Shown here: positions 1 to 10,844 of the stretch, in pieces
Layout of the letters: every line of letters begins with the position of its first letter
Position numbering within the stretch: position 1 is the first letter of the stretch
Assembly: GCA_020912385.1 (NCBI GenBank)
Contig: CP087217.1
Coordinates: 744,001-808,000 of the forward strand
From: Neofusicoccum parvum
Taxonomy: Eukaryota; Ascomycota; Dothideomycetes; Botryosphaeriales; Botryosphaeriaceae
Length of the DNA: 64,000 nucleotides
Direction of reading: 5' to 3'
Program-made: the position numbers and the translations under genes
Notes under the pieces: model-generated
Databases searched by the model: none
What the model saw: the letters and a program-made list of their open reading frames with translations, nothing else
Told to the model about the DNA's origin: nothing

Positions 1-987
1 GGAGGGAAGGTAGATTCATGCTTCGGACACACTGCTCTGTTTCAAGCTGCAATCAAAAACGACAACAGGATGATTGGGGTTCTCATCCGTGGGGGCATCA
101 AAGTGTCCTCGCCGTGTGTTTTCAGAGTCATCCGACGTTTGTCCTACGACGGGAATCTGACCGCATTGGGCTTTCTCTTGGAGCATGGGGCCCCCTCTCA
201 CTTATCAAAGGCCCTGAAAGAGCGCGAAAGCCATTGTTCCGCACGGTTAGCTATAAATTGGCACGATAGAAATGTGTGGCAAGGTGACCTCCTTTTTGAA
301 GCTGGCTCTCCATTACAATTTGCAGCACATCAAGACCACAACCAAATTGCTCAGCTCCTCCTCAACTACGGTGCAAGCACAGAGTACACTACCGTAGAAG
401 GCCAAGTTTCCTGTCAATTGGCACCGGCAGCAGTCCAGAGTGCTCGAACCCCCCTGCAAGTTGCCGCGAGGCGGGGTAATGCTGAACAAGTCAAGATGCT
501 CGTCAATGCAGGAGCGGATGTCAACGCCCCTCCTGCGTGGGCCTACGGATTCACCGCGCTGCAGGCTGCAGGAATCCAAGGTCAAACCGGAATGGCGCGC
601 ATTCTCCTGGAAGCAGGTGCTCAGGTCAACGCGCCTGGTGCGAAAGTTGGAGGTCTCACAGCGCTGGAAGGAGCAGCGCAATGGGGCCGAATCGACATGC
701 TGTCGTTGCTCGTAGACGCTGGCGCTGACCTCAAGAGTGATCATTTTGGATCCAGACAGATGAGAAATGCTGTGAATCTCGCACGGTACCACGGACACAA
801 TGCTGCTGCAAGACTGCTGTTGCGGCACTTGGAAAGCTGTCCTCCCCTGCCTCCCTCTCGACACCATGCCAAGACCTTACCTTCATTACAGGACCTTCCA
901 ATTTGCACTAGAAACGCTATCGTGGGACACGACAAAGAGTTAGCGAGGCATGCCGAGGAGAATCAGGATTCACCGGGAGATCCTTGA
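1..987 (+). CDS. Ankyrin-repeat protein, 3' part
   Basis: The reading frame is already open at base 1 and runs to a TGA at 985-987, giving about 328 residues, so the gene starts to the left of the window. The protein shows degenerate ankyrin repeats: consensus-like pieces are HTALFQAAIKND near base 25, SPLQFAAHQDHNQIAQLLLN, TPLQVAARRGNAEQVKMLV, TALQAAGIQGQTGMARILL and TALEGAAQWGRIDMLSLLV, each followed by a loop of the type NAGADVNAP. The repeats fade after about residue 270 into an unstructured tail. Ankyrin arrays bind protein partners; no enzyme or membrane domain is visible in this part, so the role cannot be given. Such proteins are abundant and variable in filamentous fungi. The first ATG inside the window (base 70) is not the true start because the repeat pattern continues upstream of it. 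Confidence 0.85.
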   Translation, partial: GGKVDSCFGHTALFQAAIKNDNRMIGVLIRGGIKVSSPCVFRVIRRLSYDGNLTALGFLLEHGAPSHLSKALKERESHCSARLAINWHDRNVWQGDLLFEAGSPLQFAAHQDHNQIAQLLLNYGASTEYTTVEGQVSCQLAPAAVQSARTPLQVAARRGNAEQVKMLVNAGADVNAPPAWAYGFTALQAAGIQGQTGMARILLEAGAQVNAPGAKVGGLTALEGAAQWGRIDMLSLLVDAGADLKSDHFGSRQMRNAVNLARYHGHNAAARLLLRHLESCPPLPPSRHHAKTLPSLQDLPICTRNAIVGHDKELARHAEENQDSPGDP

Positions 988-1469
988 TTGGGATGAATGG
1001 AGCTCAGCACAATTGGGCCCGTCTTCCGAGTTGTTTCGAGCATTGTAGCAGGTACAGCACGTCTTGTCATCTCTCCATTTAACACGCTGTCAGCTGTGAT
1101 CGCTTCAGGGGTCATCACTACTCGAAGTTCAGGGATATTTTCACAAGTTCAATATAACGAATGCATGTGACTTGTGGAGCTTCTCTGCTAATGGTGCTAG
1201 GAAAGAATATATTTGCTATCGTTCTGAGGTGGTGATTTTCTCAGATCATGCTGAGTGTTAATACATCAATAGCAATGTACCATATCATCATTCGGTAATA
1301 CTACAAAAAGAGAAGGCCAGACAATAATACTTGAATCATTCCTCCACAGTCACGTATCGCCATGTGCATGTAACAATAGTATGAAGTAAGCGAGCCAGAG
1401 CCACACCACAAAGACTCCGGAGCTGGCGGCAATGAATGTCCCTATCTTGATGATTGACTGAATCTCCAG
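988..1469. other. Convergent intergenic region
   Basis: This 482 bp stretch lies between the 3' ends of the ankyrin gene and the TauD-type gene. It is AT-richer than its neighbours and holds no convincing coding frame; it presumably carries both 3' UTRs. Confidence 0.6.
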
Positions 1470-2634
1470 CTAGACCTGTGGCGTTCCATGGAACCGCACC
1501 CTCCGCAACAATCGCCTCTTGTCCTTGATCTCCGTCCTCGAATGCAAGAATCTCGCATTATCCATCAACAACACCACATTATCCTTGAAAACATCCCCCG
1601 GAAATCGCCAACCCACCTTCTCAGGGGTCTCAAGCAGCGCGTTCAACTCCCTCACCGCCTCGCATGCACTGGGGTTCTCACTCGGCGGGTCTGGCAAGAT
1701 GTCTCTCCTGAACCGGAGAAGGTATCTACCTGTCCCTGGCTCAACGTCCAGTAGCTTGCCTTTGTTCGAAGCCCTGCCCTTGTAGAACTCAGCTGGGACC
1801 TGGATGTCGAACTCGGTGTTGAGCAGTGCTTCAACGGAGGAGGGCGAGAGCGCGGCGACCAAGTCGTCGGCGGGCAGCACGCGGAAGATGCCGCCGCCGT
1901 GCTTGTCTGGGTGGATAACGTGCAGCCCGAAGAAGCGCTGCGGTGTCTCCTCGAAGGAGCCGTCAGTGTGCCACGCGAACTCGCCGACGCCATGCGAGCG
2001 GCTGTGCGCGGTGCCGCCAGTTGCGGCGCTGAAGACGCCGGAGGGCTTGTAAGTGACGTCCCACTGCAGGCAAGTGAGCTTTTCGTCAGCGAGCCTTCCA
2101 CTGCGGGTGAGTAAGAGAGTGAGAGTGGCGTACCAGAGCGCCCTGAGTGCTGGAATGCGTGTCCGGGGTACATCCCATGGCCTCAACGAGCTCGAGCATG
2201 AAGTGGCTCTTCGGATCATCGAAGCCCAACTCGATGACGGCCAGACCATGCTCGCGGATAGCGTGGGCGAAGGAGGCATTCATATCGAGACCGAGCTCCC
2301 GTGTGGGTGCTTTGAAGCGCGTTCCCAGAGGCAGTTGGAAGTACCTCTCTTCGGTAAGCCGAGGTGCCGGCTTGTCGAGGACGATGGGAATGCTCTTGAC
2401 GAGGTTGCGAAGGTATTGGTAGTCTGGAGACGCTGGAATATCTGGGATAGGCCTTGCATTGATTGATTCGAGCGCTGGTGGCACCCTTTGAGGAGGTTCG
2501 GTAGTGACGTTACGGGATTGAAAAGGGTTGAAAGTGGTTCTGCCGATTGATGGGCTCGCCGTTTTGACCAGAAAGGACTTGGCCGGCGAAGCAGCCTTGT
2601 TGGCAGTGCGGAAGCACTTCGAAATAGCACTCAT
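1470..2634 (-). CDS. TauD/TfdA-family Fe(II)/2-oxoglutarate dioxygenase
   Basis: Two exons, 2634-2134 and 2063-1470, give 364 residues. The 70 nt intron starts GTACGCC, has a GCTGACG branch site and ends CTGCAG; the frame joins exactly at Leu167/Trp168. The C-terminal half has the family's iron-binding signature: WHTDGSFEE (His199, Asp201) and the distal NARFLHSRTE (His about 341), followed by RRVRFHG, whose arginine would hold 2-oxoglutarate. These enzymes hydroxylate small substrates such as sulfonates, carnitine precursors or secondary metabolites; the substrate cannot be read from the sequence. The first 30 residues are rich in Ser, Ala, Lys and Arg with almost no acidic residues (MSAISKCFRTANKAASPAK), which suggests a mitochondrial presequence, as in gamma-butyrobetaine and trimethyllysine hydroxylases. 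That subcellular assignment is inference. The start is the first in-frame ATG. Confidence 0.85.
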
Positions 2635-3897
2635 TGCGGTTTTCTGGACGAGTGACTGAAGATTGGGTTCAGACTGAAGTTGCTCAGTTCACGCAGTTTT
2701 TCCATTTTAAACACAAAATCAGAGTATGTAGAAGTACATTGTCTTATCTGTCCGCCTGTGAACTCCCATTCTCCTGATGGAATCTGCTCCAGATAGAAAG
2801 GAGGATTACTAAACAGCCTCCAGATATCAGACTGTCCCGGATGTGTGGTGCGGCAGAGCGAACGGCCAAGAGATATCAAGTTATTGTATGTATTGGCACC
2901 CGAAGCACATGCATGCCAAGTTACCAAGCCATATTCACCAGCCTGACTTGTTTCTGGTGCTTGTCCTTCCGCGGGTCTATACTTCTGCACGATCTCAGAC
3001 ATCAGACTTCGAGGCTGGCGTTCTATCGGCTGCTAATTGCTTGGCTTTTATTGCGACCAATGCCAAAACAAAGAGAAAGCGAAACATCAGCAAAAATTAT
3101 TTCCAGAAGGGAAACGAGGGACCTCCGCAGGTAGAACACGTTTCTGTATTCGGATGCAACAAAGCGGGGATCCGAGTTCAGAAATGAGATGGTAGAAATT
3201 GAGGGAAGTGCATTAGTATCACTTGGCAGATTGTTGTGATAGTCTTTGTACTGGAGCCGGATGCTTCTTGGATCCACTTCAGCGTATATCCCTCAACACT
3301 CAGGGTCTGACGTGGGTGGCGACCGATATGTGTTCCGATGAAGTGAGACGGGAGATCGTGCTTGGCGAGCCAGATGTAGAAATACCGCAGATTCCGAAGT
3401 GGGTTTGTCTCTGAGTTGTACGGAACACCCCCAATGATTTCATCCCGATGTCCCTACCGTTGGGCAGGCTTATCTATGGAGTTTCTAACAGTAATAAAGC
3501 GAAAGACCTAGATGCGGTGGAGTTTAACTCCGGATTTAACGCAAATCCGATGTCCACGTCTCCGCGTACCTTCTTTGCGCCCAGAGATCTAATCTGGCGG
3601 AATATCCGTACTCATTCCGGCGAAGTCGGCGATTACGCCTATCAAGCATTCTGACCTGCTAGAGTCGCCAAATCAGTAGCCTCAAGTTCACCTCAAGTTT
3701 TCAAAAAAATACCTACGGTGATCACAAATCGGATGTAGCTTGTATAGTCTGTGATCAATACCAGCGTTCTATGCACTATGAAAACACGACAGCCCCATAA
3801 ATAACCGAAAAAAAAACGTCCAAAAAAGCATCTGGAGCCCTGTGACATAAGCAGTGACACCCCTGAATTCCCTCTCTCCCCACACTTTCGTTGTGTC
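2635..3897. other. Intergenic region, no gene seen
   Basis: About 1.26 kb lies upstream of the TauD-type gene and downstream of the RCH1-like gene. Small frames occur on both strands, including a 123-codon minus-strand frame at 2631-3002 that overlaps the TauD-type start, but none resembles a protein. A pair of short inverted repeats sits at 3519-3549 and is listed separately. Confidence 0.55.
3519..3549. repeat. Two overlapping short inverted repeats
   Basis: GGAGTT-T-AACTCC occupies 3519-3531 and shares its last base with a second inverted repeat at 3531-3549, CGGATTT-AACGC-AAATCCG (7 bp perfect arms, 5 bp spacer). The second has the form CGG-N13-CCG, the paired-triplet layout bound by fungal Zn2Cys6 factors. 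Binding is not shown; it is only a symmetry that stands out in a gene-free stretch. Confidence 0.4.
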
Positions 3898-5269
3898 TCA
3901 ACCAGTACGCTCTTCGCCGTCCTCTGCCTTTCCCCTCCGCTGCCACCACCTAAACGGCAAGCTCGCCAAACAGCTACACCCTGTCTGAACGCCCTGGAAT
4001 ACTACCATCGGCACCTGCAACTTACTCGCGCCCACCGCAGACATCCCCGCGAACATGATCGTCGCCAGCGGTACGCCCATCGCCGGCGTCTTAGACGGCA
4101 CGGTAAAGGCCGCCGAGATGGCATCCTCCTTGCTACACCAGACACGCGCTGTCACGATGGCAACAGCCATCCAGATAAGAAAGAGGGCAACGCAGATAAA
4201 TACGAGAAAGATGGTGTTGGACGCGGGGACAGTGGCGAAGGCACGAGTGCGGAAGGCGGAATCGTATGTCTGCCAGATAAGCAGAAGGAGGGCGAGGGAG
4301 GCGAGTTTGCCCATGCGCCAATCAGTGAGAACCTTTTTGGCGGAGTGCGGAAAGGTGTTGAGGATGAGTTGGCCGACGAGCTGTGGGGTTGTGGTGAGTT
4401 GCTGTGATCGAGGGGGCAGCTGAGTGGCAGGCTCACCAGTGGTAGGAATAGGGTAAGCCCAAGCTGCTTGAAAACTTTGCGGTAGGTCTCACCATAGCCG
4501 CCGGTAGCTTTGGGTAGGGTGCTGGTGTACCATGCGTGGGTTGATGTGTACACCCGGATTAGCGCTGTGGAGATGAAGGGGCCAAGAATGTTTCCGATTG
4601 TTGATTGCGTCAATGTCAACGCGGTGTTGCCGTTGGATTTCCTGGTCATGAGAACGTTGAAAGATATGCTGTTACTTTAGCTCAGCGTGTGTCCATCAGA
4701 GTAGCTTGGAAGTCTTACTCACGTTGTGGGAAGACATGAAAGAATGATAATGCCGTTCAGCAAGCCCGGATCCATGAAGGTCTTGTTTAGTGCAGTGATG
4801 CTGACGACGCCAAATGCAATTGCTGATGTGAGGAGGAAGCACTGCGTTTGGATGAAGATGTGCAGTTTCCAGCGCGTCAAATTCTCCCAAAGTACCTTGG
4901 TTGGAAGGGTGCACCCGTTGATGAAGAAGATGAGTGCTGGTGCCAGATGTTGTACCACCGTCTGTTTCATGTGCTGCTGCGATTCGGGAACCTGAACTTG
5001 CGAGGCGATGAGGATCAGGATCAGCATCGTGATGAGAAACCACTGGTCCTTGATGAGCCAGAGTAAGCCATCGAGGAAAGCATTTGCTGTGGTTCCAGTG
5101 TTTTCCGGAGTTTGATGGCGGTGTCCATCTACGAAATTCGAGGCGAGGCTCAGCTTCAGCTTTCTTGGATTTCGTTTGTAGGGATGAACATACCGATGTC
5201 CTCCGGAGGCTCCGGAGCATCACTCTCTCCACTATTAGAGCGGCTTGATTCTTCTTTTCCCTCGCCCAT
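3898..5269 (-). CDS. RCH1: RCH1/SLC10A7-like membrane transporter (calcium homeostasis regulator)
   Basis: Four exons, 5269-5194, 5128-4723, 4668-4437 and 4380-3898, give 398 residues. The introns are 65, 54 and 56 nt; two donors are canonical GTATGT and GTGAGT. The short N-terminus is hydrophilic (MGEGKEESSRSNSGES). After it come about ten hydrophobic helices of the SBF-like (bile acid:sodium symporter) fold, beginning LIKDQWFLITMLILIL. Family signatures are SCLPTTISFNVLMT followed by GNTALTLTQSTIGN, and near the C-terminus PSKTPAMGVPLATIMF. This is the YfeH/SLC10A7/Rch1 group. Known members: Candida Rch1 sits in the plasma membrane and limits calcium uptake, and human SLC10A7 negatively regulates store-operated calcium entry. 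Calcium regulation is therefore the likely role here; the transported substrate is unsettled for the whole family. The C-terminus ends in a basic/acidic tail after the last helix. Confidence 0.88.
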
Positions 5270-5968
5270 TTCTCTCTCCAGATGCTTACCAGATGTTCAA
5301 TAATGAATGCTGTAGAGCAACTGAGGCAGTTGATATTCATTTCATGCTATTTCAAAGCATTCGATCTCTGCGGACAGCATATACCCCAACCACAGAAATC
5401 AACGCAAGCTGGGTCCACAGGATACTCCAGACCCACACGCCCCATATTACTTCTCCGAACAGCTTCGCAGCTGATCGATATGCACCAGCAAGCCGGCACA
5501 AATCGGTACCGAAGCTTTTTGCATCGCTGGCGAGATAGCGGTGCCCGATGAGCGTCGGGGATGGAGGGGCCGCCAAGATGCGACTAAGAGTTTCGCCATG
5601 TTACAAAATGGGATTGTCTCCTAGGAGATCAGGAGTTCCAAAGATGGCAACACTTGAGCGTGGAAGATAGGAGAAGCATCCGCGAATACCGCTTCGCTGA
5701 CGAAAGGTTACTGTGGCTTTGGCGAACATGACAAGAAACCTCACGGTAACAGCAGTATGCTCCAGTATGGTTTGTCAAGCTCATGCGATGAGAAGAGTTG
5801 GCAGTTGTCTGATAAGATCACAATTCGAAGTGGTTTGAAAAGTCGGATTTTTAGGATTTAACGCCTCACCTGGAACAGGCTTGGCAAATACTGCACCCGA
5901 GACGAGACAAATATGATCATCACGCTGATCTCATAGCCATCATCAGACGGACGGACGGAACCGGGCCC
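5270..5968. other. Intergenic region, RCH1-like promoter
   Basis: About 700 bp lies between the RCH1-like start and the P450 stop. It should contain the RCH1-like promoter and the P450 3' UTR. A pyrimidine-rich strip lies at 5968-6000 on the plus strand. No coding frame is convincing; a 74-codon minus-strand frame at 5352-5576 looks incidental. Confidence 0.5.
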
Positions 5969-7672
5969 TCAGACCTCCCTCCCCTCCCTCCTCCTCAGCA
6001 CGCAGACCAACCCCTCCTGCTGCACAAACCACCTATTCTTCACCTTCCACTCCCTCCCCAACCCACCCTCCAACCCCACCTCAAACTCCCTCAGCAGCTG
6101 GGGCACCACCTTCACCATCTCCATCATGCTGATATGCTTCCCCAGACACGTCCTGCTGCCCGCCCCAAACGCGAACCAGCTCGCCTCCATGCGCCTCCTC
6201 TCGTCCTCGCCCACGCCGATCCACCTCTCGGGCTTGAAAGCCTCGGGCTCCGTGAAGACGGCCGCGTCGTGCTGGGTGACCCAGGCGTTGACGCCGACGA
6301 TGGTGCCGGCCGGGATGAAGACGTCGCAGATGCGGGCGCCGCCGGGCGGCACGACGCGCTCGAGCAGGAGGCCGACGCTGGGGTGCAGGCGCATGGCCTC
6401 CTTGATGACGGCGTCGAGGTAGGGCAGGTGCGCGGTGGCCTCCCTGTAGGAGACGAGGTCGCTCAGCAGGCCCTTTGCGTCGGCGGCGTCGATTTCGGCG
6501 ACGAGGGTGGCGAGCGTGTGCGGGTTCTTGAGGAGGAAGTAGAGGATGGCGCGGAGGGCGATGGCGGTGGTGTCGGAGCCGGCGAAGACGTTAGTGCTGA
6601 GGTGGACGACGATGTCGCGCGTGTCCATGCGGGGTGGGCTGGAGAGGCGGAGGGCGCTCCAGCGGGACAGCATGTCGCCCTTGGCGTCGAGGGCGGAGAG
6701 CGCGGCGGGGGAGAGTTCGCCGTCGCGCTTGAGAGAGGTGGCGGAAGGGAGGGTGGACATGACAGAGTTGACGGCTTTGAGGGTGAAGGTGAGGACAGCG
6801 TTCCACGATTCCATGGACGGGATGAGGATGGGAAAGAGCGGGTTGCCGAGGAGGTAGGGATGCCATTCGGGGAGTTGGCCGCAGAAGCTGGCGTAGACCT
6901 GTGGAAGGTGAGTGAGCTGCGAACGGTGTCGGTGGGAGGCTGATGCTTGCTTACGAGGATTCCGGCGATGGTCTCCATCATGCCGTCGACGTCTGCGCCT
7001 TTCTCCAGGAAGCCGAGTTTCTTCGCGAAGCTGAACTCGCCGATGACGTCGAAAGCGTAGTATTGCAGCCATTGCCCGAGATCGACTGGCTTCTTCTCAT
7101 CAGCAAAGGCTTTGAGCTTCTCGATGAACAGTTTCGAGCAGGAGTCGACTGCGTCTTCTTTCGCCAGCAAGGATGTCAAGCTGTAAGCGGCGGCGATAGG
7201 CCGTTTCTGGTCACGGTGATAGGCTTCATCCCGCGTTGAGAAGATGTTCATCTGGGGTTTCTTGTGCCAGCTGATACTCTGGATCGGATAGAACCCTGAC
7301 TGCAGGATGTCAGCGGCTGTGCAAAGCTTGACGAAGCTAACTTACTTTCGTATAGCCCTTGTTCAGACCGTAGATGTTCGGTATCTCCTTCGGATCCCCT
7401 ACCGAAACATGATTCGGCCCAATTCGTACAAGCGGACCGTACTTCCTGTGCAGCTCAATCTGTGTCAAGTGAGCGTGGCCCTTTTGGACGTCGAAGAATC
7501 GCCAAAGTGCTGTCCATGCTGCCAACGGCGGGCCGGGAATGTCTCTCAACCCTGGTCTGTACTTGTTGCGGAGAAGGCGAACTACGACAAAGACGAAGAG
7601 TATGAGGCCAGAGTACGTTTTCAAAAAAGAAAACGTGGTTGTCAGTGGTTCTGCGTATGACATGACCGCCAT
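5969..7672 (-). CDS. Cytochrome P450, pisatin demethylase-like
   Basis: Three exons, 7672-7346, 7299-6955 and 6898-5969, give 533 residues, normal for a microsomal P450. The introns are 46 and 56 nt with GTAAGT and GTAAGC donors. In order: an N-terminal membrane anchor at about residues 18-34 (SGLILFVFVVVRLL), the proline hinge RDIPGPPLAAW, the I-helix oxygen-binding motif AGSDTT, the K-helix ExxR within KEAMRLHP, the PERW motif, and the heme loop FGAGSRTCLGKHIS with Cys at about 475. The segment GFYPIQSISWHKKPQMNIFSTRDE resembles the pisatin demethylase/benzoate hydroxylase-like group, which hydroxylates aromatic or plant-defence compounds in the ER. The actual substrate is unknown. No polyketide, terpene or peptide synthase gene lies nearby, so a detoxification role fits better than a biosynthetic cluster; this is inference. 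Confidence 0.92.
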
Positions 7673-8934
7673 GTTGAGCGCTGAATAACAATCAAAGCCT
7701 CACTGGTCAAGACAGGCCCAAAAGCTGCAGATGATTTACAACCTCTCAACTCGCGGACTCACCCTTAAGTACCGGATGCCAACCCTGGCAACAAAAATTA
7801 CAGCCCGTCCATCCGGACCTTGTCATCGGATGCAGCCCCCGGAAGGGATTCTCAGGCCGTGCCGACGAGAAGCTGGGCCTCGCCTTGTGTCATCAGCGGA
7901 TTGCGCCATAACCGAAGCCACCTGTCACTTACTACCGATTTTGGATAGCAGCGGCAGCTTCGCCGACCTTATCAGGAAGAATGGTGCGGAAGAATCCCTC
8001 ATTGGGCTGCGCAGGCACAGAAATGCATTTGTGGTCGACAACCTGCCAGGTTTAGACGCCGGTAAGACGGTAGGGCTTACTGCTCCTTGCATGCACGGCG
8101 TTCGGTTAAGGCAATGATAGCTGGGGGATTCGTACGTTGGGGGATAGCTTCCCCGCATACATGCTTACTGACGGGCCAGCAATCGAAGTGCCAAAATACA
8201 GGATCGGCGTGGGGCCGGGCGGCCCATTGATCTGCCTTCAGGGATTGCCTTGGTAATTATTGCACTCCAACTGAGCGTTTGGATGCCCTTCGAGGACCAT
8301 CATTTAGTTCTTGTTGAGGATCTCGAAATCATGCGTTTTGGAAGTTCTTTTGCTCTTAGGCAAGGAAAATGCACAATCTGATAACGAGGCGACACGGCTG
8401 AGTGGAGGCACGACGCCGGAGCCTGCGTCGTCGTATACGCACACGAGAAGCCCTGGAAAAGCGGCTGTCCAGATTGGATGATGTTTCAGTATGAGTGGGT
8501 CTCGCGTGCATCTAGTTTCCAAGGCTGGACCCATAGCTGAGACAGTGTCGCTTCATGAGATATCGCATAACCTTTCGGTGACGACACGAAGCAGACGAGG
8601 AGAACTGCCGCGTGGGAACGACAAAATGACATAATTCCTTGCTGTTGTCAAAAAGCAATTGGCCAGCTCCACATCCTCAAATCGGAAAGCCGGCCCCGAT
8701 AATCCGTATATCCACAGTCAATCCAGGAAAACACACCCAGCTCCTGAAAAGTGGGTCGCAAAAGCAATGGTGGTACGGATAGAAGTGCTCCAGCGGATAG
8801 GCGCGAAGGCAGGCAGTTCCATCGGCAGTTGAAGTGTCCATCCGGATGAAGAATGCATTGCCGGATAACTGCTCCAACTGCACATCAACAAACGTTTCTT
8901 CTGCGACCCACTGTGCCCTCGATCACCAACCCCC
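7673..8934. other. Intergenic region, no gene seen
   Basis: About 1.26 kb separates the P450 start from the ureF stop, both on the minus strand. The proximal part should hold the P450 promoter. The longest frame is 128 codons at 7731-8117 on the plus strand, with no domain or biased codon use that would support it. Confidence 0.5.
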
Positions 8935-9926
8935 TCACGAATTGAAGATCCGACTGTACAGCTTCTCGTGCCTCCCCACCCACAGATCCACCACCGGCAC
9001 CACCTGGCCCGCCTCCTCGATCGGCGTGTCCCAGTGCTCGCGCACCAGCGCGCTCACCCTCTCCCGCAGCCGTGCGTCGGCCAGCACGGCCTGGGCCTGG
9101 TACGGCCCCAGCACGCTCGCCCGCACGGCGGCGCTCGTCACGGTCCGGGCGTGCGAGAACAGGAACAGGTAGGCGGCCTCGTGCAGCTCGACGCCCAGTA
9201 TGCGCGTCAGCAGGCCCCACAGCGGCGCGAGGTGGGCGTTGGGCGGCAGGGGCGTGGCGCTGGTCGAGGCGCGGAGGGCGGCTTGGAAGCGGGCGAGCGC
9301 GGCAATGGCGTCGTCGACGTCGGCGACGGAGGAGGGAGAGGCGGCCTGGTGGTACGAGGCTTTGAAGCTGCGGTCCCAGATGGCGAGGAGGGCGCGGCCC
9401 TGGGCGACGCTGGCGCGACGGGCGACGGTGCAGGGCGTGCTGGCGTCGAAGTCGTTGTCGAGGTCGGCAATCAGGTGCGGGGCGCGGTAGCCGGCGAGGA
9501 CGTAGGGGAGGGCAGTGCTGGCGAGGGTGTGCAGAGAGACGCGGAGGAAGTGGTGGAAGGCGGGCACCTGCGAGGCCGAGCTGGTCGCGGGTCTGTGGTG
9601 GGCGAGGTACGACTCCAGGCCGCTGCTGAAGGCGAAGGAGCCCAGCGGCAGGGCCGAGTCGGCGAGCAGGAGGAGCGTATGTAGCGCTGCGGCAAGAGGG
9701 TCAGTGAGGTCGGCGGAGTGGGCGCGGGCGCGGTACCGGCATCGCTGGGCGGGCTGGACGGCGGCGGCGGCGTCAAGGCGCGAGGCGCATCGGACAGGGT
9801 GCTCGAGTCGCTGGATGGGCTGGGCGACGGCGGGGACGTCAACTGGCTCTTCGCATGGCGCAGGCGGCGCTCGAGGTCGGCGATCTCACGTTGGAGCGCC
9901 TGCTGGTCGCGGTCGTGGCTGTCCAT
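8935..9926 (-). CDS. ureF: Urease accessory protein UreF
   Basis: Two exons, 9926-9737 and 9686-8935, give 313 residues. The 50 nt intron starts GTACCG, has a CTGACC branch site and ends GCCGCAG. The core is typical UreF: LLLLADSALPLGSFAFSSGL, the all-helical middle with FHHFLRVSLHTLASTALPYV, and a C-terminal stretch ending in the IFNS tail. UreF works with UreD and UreG to load nickel into apo-urease in the cytoplasm. Fungal genomes scatter the urease genes, and no urease, UreD or UreG gene is in this window. Unusual is the roughly 63-residue N-terminal extension: a short charged heptad-like helix (LQREIADLERRLRHAKSQL) and then a Ser/Pro-rich linker. The chosen ATG begins MDSHDRDQQ; a longer in-frame start exists at 10037 but adds a poorly structured Arg/Pro leader. 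Confidence 0.9.
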
Positions 9927-10378
9927 GGATGCGGCATCGCCGTGGGCGACGGGCGCAACGAGACGCGGCGGCGGCGCGGGGAAGCTCAGCTCCACCGCGG
10001 CCCATCTCCGGCACAGCAGCCGTCGTGGTGAGGGCAAGAAGGCTTCTCAATTTCGCAAATCTGACTCTATGGGCCCCTCGCCGCCCTGGTCTCCGGCCGC
10101 GAACCCTCCGTGCGGCCCGCAAAGAAACAACCCAAGTGCGCCAATACCGACATAAGAAACCGTAGTGATTGATGGACCACCCACCCCAGAATGTCCTGTC
10201 CGGGTATCATAGCGCCGTGAAATAGCCATCCCCCTCCAACCTGATCCGACCCAAGAGTATAGTGTTACAGCGATCCCAGCACCGTGCCGTGCCAGCCGGT
10301 GTGGGCGTCGGGACATGTCGTCGTGACGTTCAATTGCACCGCCCAGCTCAAGGCGAGAAGCGGCAACGCAGCCGACGT
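9927..10378. other. Short intergenic region upstream of ureF
   Basis: About 450 bp lies between ureF and the Spo12-family gene, both on the minus strand, so this should be the ureF promoter and 5' UTR plus the Spo12-family 3' UTR. Nothing else is recognised. Confidence 0.5.
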
Positions 10379-10844
10379 CTACGAGCTCTGGTTGCTGGCC
10401 TGGCTGGCGCTGTTCTGCGGAATGTCGGCGAAGCCGCCGCTGGCTGCGTTCTCCATGTTGCGCGCGCTCATCTTGCCGAAGAGCGTCTTGGGCTTGGACC
10501 TGAGCGGCTGTTAGCATCTCGGCGCGCATGTCGCGGGGGGACCGAGGGGGACGTACTTCTGGAGGCCGTGCTTGTTCTTGAAGGCCGCCAGCTTCTGGGT
10601 GGCGGGAGACTGAATGCCGTCGGATGGAGAGACGTATTTCTGCTCGTCCATCCTGCGAGGGGGGTCCATCCTTTAGTCTCGTCGGATAAGTCTGGTTTGA
10701 CGGGCGGTGGACAACTTACTGTCCGCTCTTCATGCGCGACTCGAGCACCTGGCGGTGGTACTCCAGCGACTTGGTCTTGCCGTCGTCGACGGTCTGGTTG
10801 AGCTGCGCATTGGCGTCGCGGGCGGCGAGGACGTTGGCCGACAT
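10379..10844 (-). CDS. Spo12-family mitotic-exit regulator
   Basis: Three exons, 10844-10720, 10652-10557 and 10499-10379, give 113 residues. The introns are 67 and 57 nt with GTAAGT and GTACGT donors. The central motif YVSPSDGIQSPATQKLAAFK followed by KPKTLF matches the Spo12 domain, with SP sites that in yeast are phosphorylated by cyclin-dependent kinase. In budding yeast Spo12 is a nucleolar member of the FEAR network that helps release the phosphatase Cdc14 at anaphase. The N-terminal SLEYHRQVLESRM segment is what I expect of filamentous-fungal members. The gene is easy to miss because no single exon is longer than 42 codons. The function is inferred from the yeast family; the domain call itself is firm. 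Confidence 0.85.

Noticed and set aside
2631..3002. 123-codon minus-strand frame overlapping the TauD-type start
   Set aside because: No ATG context or domain; composition looks random and it lies in the presumed promoter and 5' UTR.
6134..6943. 269-codon plus-strand frame opposite the P450 gene
   Set aside because: Gly/Val/Asp-rich shadow of the P450 third exon, which itself has all P450 motifs.
7731..8117. 128-codon plus-strand frame upstream of the P450 gene
   Set aside because: No recognisable content, irregular codon use and a position in the P450 promoter.
1470..8934. Secondary-metabolite cluster (dioxygenase, transporter, P450)
   Set aside because: The transporter belongs to the calcium-related RCH1/SLC10A7 group and there is no synthase or pathway regulator, so the grouping is not enough.
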